From: Bolinopsis microptera
Lineage: Eukaryota; Ctenophora; Tentaculata; Lobata; Bolinopsidae
Length of the DNA: 64,000 bases
Direction of reading: 5' to 3'
NCBI RefSeq assembly: GCF_026151205.1
Contig: NC_087082.1
Span: 18,693,401-18,757,400, forward strand
Part shown: positions 49,701 through 60,221 of the stretch, one piece after another
Position numbering within the stretch: position 1 is the stretch's first letter
Layout of the letters: every line of letters starts with the position of its first letter
Translations under genes and position numbers: made by a program
The notes under the pieces: generated by a model
Told to the model about the DNA's origin: nothing
The model's database searches: none
The model's input: the letters and a program-made list of their open reading frames with translations, nothing else

Positions 49701-52700
49701 ACTGGTAAGTGATAAGGACTATGTGGCACAGGGTATATTCTGCAGGACTGGTAAGTGATAAGGACTATGTGGCACAGGGTATATTCTGTAGGACTGGTAA
49801 GTGATAAGGACTATGTGGCACAGGGCATATTCTGCAGGACTGGTAAGTGATAAGGACTATGTAGCACAGGGTATATTCTGGAGGACTGGTAAGTGATAAG
49901 GACTATGTGGCACAGGGTATATTCTGCAGGACTAGTAAGTGATAAGGACTATGTGGCACAGGGTATATTCTGCAGGACTGGTAAGTGATAAGGACTATGT
50001 AGCACAGGGTATATTCTGGAGGACTGGTAAGTGATAAGGACTATGTGGCACAGGGTATATTCTGCAGGACTGGTAAGTGATAAGGACTATGTGGCACAGG
50101 GTATATTCTGCAGGACTGGTAAGTGATAAGGACTATGTGGCACAGGGTATATTCTGCAGGACTGGTAAGTGATAAGGACTATGTGGCACAGGGTATATTC
50201 TGCAGGACTGGTAAGTGATAAGGACTATGTAGCACAGGGCATATTCTGCAGGACTGGTAAGTGATAAGGACTATGTAGCACAGGGTATATTCTGCAGGAC
50301 TGGTAAGTGATAAGGACTATGTAGCACAGGGTATATTCTGTAGGACTGGTAACTGATAAGGACTATGTGGCACAGGGTATATTCTGCAGGACTGGTAAGT
50401 GATAAGGACTATGTGGCACAGGGTATATTCTGCAGGACTGGTAAGTGATAAGGACTATGTAGCACAGGGTATATTCTGCAGGGCTAGTAAGTGATAAGGA
50501 CTATGTAGCACAGTGTATATTCTGCAGGACTGGTAAGTGATAAGGACTATGTGGCACAGGGTATATTCTGCAGGACTGGTAAGTGATAAGGACTATGTGG
50601 CACAGGGTATATTCTGCAGGACTGGTAAGTGATAAGGACTATGTGGCACAGGGTATATTCTGCAGGACTGGTAAGTGATAAGGACTATGTAGCACAGGGT
50701 ATATTCTGCAGGACTGGTAAGTGATAAGGACTATGTAGCACAGTGTATATTCTGCAGGACTGGTAAGTGATAAGGACTATGTGGCACAGGGTATATTCTG
50801 CAGGACTGGTAAGTGATAAGGACTATGTGGCACAGGGTATATTCTGCAGGACTGGTAAGTGATAAGGACTATGTGGCACAGGGCATATTCTGCAGGACTG
50901 GTAAGTGATAAGGACTATGTGGCACAGGGTATATTCTGCAGGACTGGTAAGTGATAAGGACTATGTGGCACAGGGTATATTCTGCAGGACTGGTAAGTGA
51001 TAAGGACTATGTGGCACAGGGTATATTCTGCAGGACTGGTAAGTGATAAGGACTATGTAGCACAGGGTATATTCTGCAGGACTGGTAACTGATAAGGACT
51101 ATGTAGCACAGGGTATATTCTGCAGGACTGGTAAGTGATAAGGACTATGTAGCACAGGGTATATTCTGCAGGACTGGTAAGTGATAAGGACTATGTGGCA
51201 CAGGGTATATTCTGCAGGACTGGTAAGTGATAAAAGACTATGTGGCACAGGGTATATTCTGCAGGACTGGTAAGTGATAAGGACTATGTAGCACAGGGCA
51301 TATTCTGCAGGACTGGTAAGTGATAAGGACTATGTGGCACAGGGTATATTCTGCAGGACTGGTAAGTGATAAGGACTATGTGGCACAGGGTATATTCTGC
51401 AGGACTGGTAAGTGATAAGGACTATGTGGCACAGGGTATATTCTGCAGGACTGGTAAGTGATAAGGACTATGTGGCACAGGGCATATTCTGCAGGACTGG
51501 TAAGTGATAAGGACTATGTGGCACAGGGCATATTCTGCAGGACTGGTAAGTGATAAGGATTATGTGGCACAGGGTATATTCTGCAGGACTGGTAAGTGAT
51601 AAGGACTATGTGGCACAGGGTATATTCTGTAGGACTGGTAAGTGATAAGGACTATGTGGCACAGGGTATATTCTGCAGGACTGGTAAGTGATAAGGACTA
51701 TGTGGCACAGGGTATATTCTGTAGGACTGGTAAGTGATAAGGACTATGTGGCACAGGGTATATTCTGCAGGACTGGTAAGTGATAAGGACTATGTGGCAC
51801 AGGGTATATTCTGCAGGACTGGTAAGTGATAAGGACTATGTGGCACAGGGCATATTCTGCAGGACTGGTAAGTGATAAGGACTATGTGGCACAGGGTATA
51901 TTCTGCAGGACTGGTAAGTGATAAGGACTATGTGGCACAGGGCATATTCTGCAGGACTGGTAAGTGATAAGGACTATGTGGCACAGGGCATATTCTGCAG
52001 GACTGGTAAGTGATAAGGACTATGTGGCACAGGGTATATTCTGCAGGACTGGTAAGTGATAAGGACTATGTGGCACAGGGCATATTCTGCAGGACTGGTA
52101 AGTGATAAGGACTATGTGGCACAGGGCATATTCTGCAGGACTGGTAAGTGATAAGGACTATGTGGCACAGGGTATATTCTGTAGGACTGGTAAGTGATAA
52201 GGACTATGTGGCACAGGGCATATTCTGCAGGACTGGTAAGTGATAAGGACTATGTGGCACAGGGCATATTCTGCAGGACTGGTAAGTGCTACATCTGTTA
52301 TTTATAAAAAATGTTATAATCTCACAATCGTCTATTATTAAAATATTATGTATTAAAATGAGGTCAGGTTTAGTTCAATGAGTTGGGCGATAAATTGAGC
52401 TGGCCTTTTATTGTAAACTTACTCCCGTAGTTCTGTTCTAGAAGCATCACAGTAAACCCCCGATTTACCGTGGGGCGTGGGAACGGAAAGATATGATAAG
52501 GCCTGAAATCCATAGAATTAAAAGTGATATTTTTTATAGTCTAATGATCAAATACTTAGCAATTCAAAAGTAACAACTTTTCATGACATCTAGATTCTAG
52601 AATACATCCAATTATATCAGCTGAGAATAATTGGCATGGTATGTGAGATTGTTAACTTTATCTGCTTCCCTTATCACCTCGTAAGCAGATGACAGCGCTC

Positions 52701-55700
52701 GGTCTGATAAAACATTGTAGTGAGTAGATAATAGTGAAGGAATGGGGCCACGATCAGTCGTTGGCATGCGAACCCCGTCGTCAGCTGATACTATACTAAC
52801 AACTGTTCAGTAGGATCTAGAAAAGTTAGATCAGGAGGAAAAGAATTCCTGTTTTATATCTATATTTCTTACTTATTATATTTATTATTACTTTTATTAC
52901 TATCAGACCTAGACAGTGAATGTAGATAATATGTCCTCAGGATGACCCTGATGATGAAGATTTTCCAGGTACTGAATAATATGTTGATAACATAAAACGA
53001 GCTAATTTCAGACGTAAAAACATTGTCGAACAAATTTTCGGGAAAAAATCAAAACTGTCGGAAAAAAAGTTAAATTATTCGAAAAAAGTTGTTTAGTGAA
53101 TTAGAAGAAAAATTCGGGGAAAGGATTTATCCGTGCGGTAAATCGGGGTTTGCGGTAATTCGGGGCGCAGTTAATCAGGGTATTACTGCACTGTACATAT
53201 TAATCTACTGTATCTGTATCCTCTTACCTACTTTATATTGCCACACAGTTGTTGACTGCACTACGGAGCCTAAAAACGCGGGGTGTCCAACCAACGAACA
53301 GTGTAAACAGGTAATTTATATTTTATTCTCACATCACCATTTTATCAAATCGGTTTACAGTTTGCTGTATATTTTTAAAGCTGTATAATATTTTAAAAGT
53401 TGATCTCTAATAGAACCGCTGACCCAGGTGAGCAGCAAGAAGCAGTGTTTCTGCATTCCCGGCAAGCTGCGCGTTAAACCAACCGGTGACTGCACAGGGA
53501 ACGCGAGCGCAATAGTGCTGACCAGTGAGGACGTGACAGTGCAACTTCCTGCACAGTCCGCAACAATGTCCGTGTCTGTGGCTCCCGCGCACTCTAAGAA
53601 TGATAACTACTACGCCTACAAGTGGGAGCAACAGAAGAACCCGGCCGGAGTGAGTTTGGTTTTAGTTGGCTAGTAAACTGAGGGTACTGGAACTTGGCCG
53701 GGGTGAGTTTGGTTTTAGTTGGCTAGTAAACTGAGGGTACTGGAACTTGGCCGGGGTGAGTTTGGTTTTAGTTGGCTAGTAAACTGAGGGTACTGGAACT
53801 TGGCCGGGGTGAGTTTGGTTTTAGTTGGCTAGTAAACTGAGGGTACTGGAACTTGGTTAAGAAATTATTGTTAGGGTCGTCTAGATTAGTCGTAATTAGG
53901 TATAACTGCACTCAAGTTGTTCTGAAATATATCGGGTTTTAATTGATGGCTCCAGTTTAGTGTAATTTAGGGGTTGTTTAGAGTTCTGGATTGTTGGTTG
54001 AGATTGTGGGAGAAGCTTTTTCAGCTTTGGCCTCGAATCAACGCTGTTGTTTTCGTAAATTGCAGATTTGCAGATTTACGTGATTTACACGATTATCCAA
54101 TACTTGTCTTGCACGTTTTTCAAACCTTGCTGCTATATTTGCTAAACTTCACCCGATTGATTAACTAACTAATCAACTAATCGATGCGTAATCACCAGGG
54201 AGATTCATTAGTGGAAGGGTTGACCAAGTCTCGAGTTACCATAAGTAAGCTGGTCGCAGGAGAGTATGTGTTCTTAGTGACCGTGCTGGGGATACACAAC
54301 GAATATCACACCAAGGTACTTATTTACAACTACTAGATTAATTGATTTGAAAATAGCACAACAGAATTTGAGTAGATCCATGGCCTTATGGGCTGGAATT
54401 CCCAACCAACTGGAGAGTTGAGGGTTGAATTTTTCTCAAGTTGACATAGATTCGGGGTCTTCTTAAGTGGTATAAATTTAAACTTTTATTTTATAAACTC
54501 AATTTGAGTCTTGTACATGTAACATGCAGTACATACAGTACTGAGTACACGCTTATAACTGGTAGTATTTTCTGTACATAGTTCTTTCCTGTTGACTCAA
54601 GCCTCTGACGTAATATTTTGTGCTCAATTGTTGGTGGCTCCATCTCTCCATGTGAATATGTTACATATTGTATAATAGTGTATATATTTTATACACTGAA
54701 CAATGTGTCTACTTTACATGTACACTCTGAACAGTAACAATGCGTATACACGACAATATCATTTTATACCTGAAGAAGCTGTGTACAGTACTGGTATTGA
54801 ATAACAACTAGACTATAATAAGTTAAATTGGAGTTATTAAAAAGATTATCTCATAAAAAATGTTAGAATTGACATGAATTATTGAGTAACATATTTTATT
54901 TTAAAATCCCACAGTCTATTATAATGGCAGATACGTGTAAATTCGCCTATAACGTTTATTTAAAGTTTAAAGTCATTAAATAATTATTAGTGTTAGACAA
55001 CATTGAAGTGGACGCGTTTCAATCTACACTCGCGTTTATATAACAGCTGCAGATCATCGAACATGGTGAATAATGACTCATGAATATTTAATATGCACAT
55101 ATTAGTCATTAAATTAATGTAATAATATGTAAAGTATTGTATTTGGTACAGTGTTATAATCACGACCGTCCAAGTATCAATACCATCATTCAGTTAAAAG
55201 ATTCTGATCTATCTTTAAAACTAAGTTAATTTATTAAGTATAAATAACTTACACATTGTCTGATAACGAACATTATATAAGTTCAGTAAACAGGTGTGGG
55301 ACAATAATTCCTATCATCAGAACACACTTTATAATTTGTAATACTTGCAACACTACTATATATATAACAAATAATTTGAAGAGGTTCTCTGAAGATGATA
55401 TTTTATTCGAAGAGCCTAAATTGTGTATGATTAGCTTCTCCAAACAAATCTAAAGACACACTTTATAATAGTAACTGCAACTAAGGGATGTTCCTAACTC
55501 TTCTGTTACCCTATCTAAATATCACTTCATATAGTCCTCCTCCTCCTCTGAACACCTGTTATCTCACAGTCAGTACGTGTTTTACTGTGTTTCAGTGGGT
55601 AGCAGTCTCAGCAGCTGTTGTTTAGCGTAGTTCTTGTGTTTAAGGGGGCCGGGGGGGGGGGGGGGGGTCTTCATCAAAATTCTCTCGAAATTGACTTTTT

Positions 55701-58700
55701 AGTTGTTTCTGATAGAGGGGAGTGATATCTATCAGCTGTTTTTGATCCCATGGAAAAATATTGTTCCTAGCCGAAATTATTGCCGGTCAAAGGTCAGCGC
55801 TTATGTGTAATTGTATTGCGCGAGCGATTTTCAATCGCGCGCCCTGAAAATCGAGTCTAAAAATCTATCTTCTCCTACATTTTTTGAGCAATCACCCTGA
55901 AACTTTCAGGATATGTTCTAAGGACCATTTAGAAGAGATTGTCGCGCCAGAATTTTGAGATAGGCCTTAAAACATTTTTTATTCGATTTTGAAAATCTTG
56001 GACCTCGTTTTTTGACGATTTTTTCAGGTCCAAGATTTTCAAAATCGATTAAAAAATGTTTTAAGGCCTATCTCAAAATTCTGGCCCGACAATCTCTTCT
56101 AAATGGTCCTTAAAACACATCCTGAAAGTTTTAGGGTGATTGCTCATAAACTGTAGGAGAGGATAGATTTTTAGACTCGATTTTCAGGGCGCGCGATTGA
56201 AAATCGCTTGCGCAATACAATTACACATAAGCGCTGACCTTTGACCGGCAATAATTTCGGCTAGGAACAATATTTTTCCATGGGATCAAAAACAGCTGAT
56301 AGATATCACTCCCCTCTATCAGAAACAACTATAAAGTCAATTTCGAGAGAATTTTGATGAAGACCCCCCCCCCCCCGGCCCCCTTAATATTCATTTAGCT
56401 GGCTGAATCTGAGTATTAACCAGGAAAAAAACAGGTACATTTCTTTTGTGGTTATTAAATAAACTAATAAAGAAAGAAATGTTTGAGGAGACTGTGAAAA
56501 TGTGTGTTTTCCTTTCGTTATACCATGTATACATTCATCAGTTGAAATGTTAAGCCTAGTTTTAGATAGGTGTAAATTCCTCAGACACATGTTTATTATA
56601 TGTGTGGGTACTACCAGCATTAGTACTAGTAACTAGTAACTAGTAACTAGTAACTAGTAACTAGTAACTAGTAACTAGTAACTAGTTACTAGTTACTAGT
56701 TACTAATTACTAGTTACTACTGGGACTATTAAATTAACAGATAGGCTGATACATTTTGGAGAAGACGTGTCTGTTGACAGTTTAATATTTTTCCTATGAG
56801 TAAGATTCGTAGTATATTGATATTATGAACAATATCTATATTGTATATAATCAAGATTTGTACATTTTGTAATAAATGATAAATCCCAGTGCAGTAGTCA
56901 ATACAAATGTATTCCAAATGTAAATCCTTGTAGTACGTTTGGAACATTGTGCATATTCTTGATATATCTCAAGAGTTAGGGTGATTCCTAGATATGTGAC
57001 GTTGCAACTCTACTACTCAGGATTCAGTTTACCGCGAACTAAAGCTTACATTTTCAGGTTGTGAAATTAAAGGTGTTGCCTACAGTACCGCAAAATAAAG
57101 CTCACATTTTCAGGTTGTGAAATTAAAGGTGTTACCTACAGTACCGCAAACTAAAGCTCACATTTTCAGGTTGTGAAATTAAAGGTGTTACCTACAGTAC
57201 CGCAAACTAAAGCTCACATTTTCAGGTTGTGAAATTAAAGGTGTTACCTACAGTACCGCAAACTAAAGCTCACATTTTCAGGTTGTGAAATTAAAGGTGT
57301 TACCTACTGCAGTACCGCAAACTAAAGCTCACATTTTCAGGTTGTGAAATTAAAGGTGTTACCTACAGTAACGGAGAACAAAGCACCCGTTGCCGTTATT
57401 AAACCTGCCGGCAAAGTATCTTTCAAACTTCCTGCCGAGTTCTCCCTCAACGGAATTGATAGTCACGATGATGATAAGGTACCAGTTATTGCACTGTTTT
57501 ACTTTAAAATACAATTTTCTATAAAGTTCTACGATGATTTTAAAGGTTTTATTCTAACCTTGTTATTTGCATTGGAAAGTTGGAAATGCTAACTTTGAAG
57601 TCGTGCTGAAGTGTACATAATATGTATATTATTTTAACAATAATTGTATTGTAACTCTTGTGACTACGAGTCACTAAACCTCGCGTCATTTTCATGTGTA
57701 CATGACTACCATCAATAATAGACATATAATGTATAATTCAATGTGTACCAGTTACAATTATTGTTAAAATAAATCTTAAGATTCTAAACTCATTTATCTT
57801 GAGGCGACTTGTTTATTTTAAACGTTAGCTCTATTATTACACATGCGATAGCATCATATTAATACTGATAGTTGTATAATAATAGTGAATAATGGTACAT
57901 GATGTCTGCCTCATCAGTCAATGGTCGAAATAACACGTACTTACATAATACTATAATATTACAATACCAATGAGGGTTATTTTACACTTTGGTATAGATA
58001 CGCCCATATCTGTTTATAAAGAGAATTTTATAACAAGTATCTTCCAATTATAGCTTTATAGGGGTAAATATAAGTATTGCTAGGGTTAGACACAAATAAA
58101 AGGCAGAGTTAAACATTAACTAGCATAATCTCAATCTAGCAGAATATTTGTTTCCATAACATGCTAAAGTAAGATGTAAGTTTTCAGTCCGGAAACTGGT
58201 AAAACCGGTTCAAGTCTCAATTAGGGCTAAATTATGGGACATAAGGTCATTTTTATAATTATAACCAATCAGCTCTTAAATAAAAGCATTAAACATCTCA
58301 CTGACCCCACCCCTCCCCAACTCTGATATTAAATGAAATCCTCACAATAAACCCATTGCAGATAGTTTCCTACGCATGGACCATAGAGGCTAGACCAGTA
58401 GCAAGCAGTGAGAATTTCGTCAAGCTCATCGGTAATTAATATATTTCTCATAATCTTTCATCATGCTTTCGGAAATGTATTATTCACAACAATTGTACTG
58501 TTTGCGCAATTTTGCAGGCTACATTATACTGACTGAGGTATTACCTCTGTGGTCAGTTTTACAATCATCTGATGAGGAAAATGTACATAATTGTTATTTA
58601 TTAAATTGGTTTTTGTTTTTTGCGTTATATGATCACACTATAAAATTCCTATTTGTTATCGTGAACTCTATTTCGGCTATCAATAATGCTGAGAACGTAT

Positions 58701-60134
58701 AGTGCGTTATAAGTAATATAATTTACTTGTTTATTTATAATTTGATATGAAGTTACGCCGCTTACATATGAGTTCTCCCGTAAGTTAAGGCTGGGGGTTC
58801 ACCCTGAATTTTTTGTGAAACTTGGTTTCGAGATAGCAGTTGACCAACAAACTAGGACCGGTGACCGAACTTTTGAGGGGGTCCCGGACCCCAACCGCCA
58901 AACGGTGCCCGCGGGGCAGCCACGCCCATATTTGGTCCAAATTAGGCCCAATTTAGCCAAATACCCTGAACATGCCCAAAACCCAGATTTTAGGTGCTCT
59001 ACTTGTAGCTAGTGGTCCCCTGAACTCGTATATGAATTTTCATCAAGATTGGACAAAAAATGACTGAGTTATGAGCCAAAAACCATATGACCATATTTGG
59101 GCATACGCACCAAATTTGATCGATTTTGGCCCATAAATTGGTCAAATATCAATATTTTTGAATGAAACCAACTTTATATGGAAGATAAGCCTATACTACA
59201 GATTCTCTATGATTATCAGCTCAATATCTACCTAACTGTGGATTCTGTGTTCAATTAATTGCAAAAAATGAACAAAATCGCCCATATCTCAGTTCGCGAT
59301 ATTTGCGAAACTGATTTCGTTCAAAACAATAGAACTCAATAGGGTTTCAATATTTTTTCATGAAATTTTCAGAATCAACGTAGAATCGCATTTCGACCTT
59401 AAGTTTTAATATGGAATTTTGAGTTAGGCCTTTAAAAAAATTTGGCGGCCAAATTCTGAAAAATGCCCGGCAAATTTCAGAATTTGGCCGCCAAATTTTT
59501 TTAAAGGCCTAACTCAAAATTCCATATTAAAACTTAAGGTCGAAATGCGATTCTACGTTGATTCTGAAAATTTCATGAAAAAATATTGAAACCCTATTGA
59601 GTTCTATTGTTTTGAGCGAAGTCAGTTTTGCAAATATCGCGAACTGAGATATGGGCGATTTTGTTCATTTTTTGCAACTATTTGAACACAGAATCCACAG
59701 TTAGGTAGATATTGAGCTGATAATCATAGATAATCTGTAGTATAGGGTTATCTTCCATATAAAGTTGGTTTCATTCAAAAATATTGATATTTGACCAATT
59801 TATGGGCCAAAATCGATCAAATTTGGTGCGTATGCCCAAATATGGTCATATGGTTTTTGGCGCATAACTCAGTCATTTTTTGTCCAATCTTGATGAAAAT
59901 TCATATACGAGTTCAGGGGACCACTAGCTACAAGTAGAGCACCTAAAATCTGGGTTTTGGGCATGTTCAGGGTATTTGGCTAAATTGGGCCTAATTTGGA
60001 TCAAATATGGGCGTGGCTGCCCCGCAGGCACCGTTTGGCGGTTGGGGTCCGGGACCCCCTCAAAAGTTCGGTCACCGGTCCTAGTTTGTTGGTCAACTGC
60101 TATCTCGAAACTAAGTTTCACAAAAAAATCAGGG

Positions 60135-60221
<87 letters not shown>

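Noticed and set aside
46767-52287. CRISPR-like array of 46-bp repeats
   Set aside because: Units are contiguous with no spacers, and the first unit is part of an exon; animal DNA.
58815-60121. Two identical 65-codon ORFs on opposite strands
   Set aside because: Mirror images of the two arms of foldback element 2.
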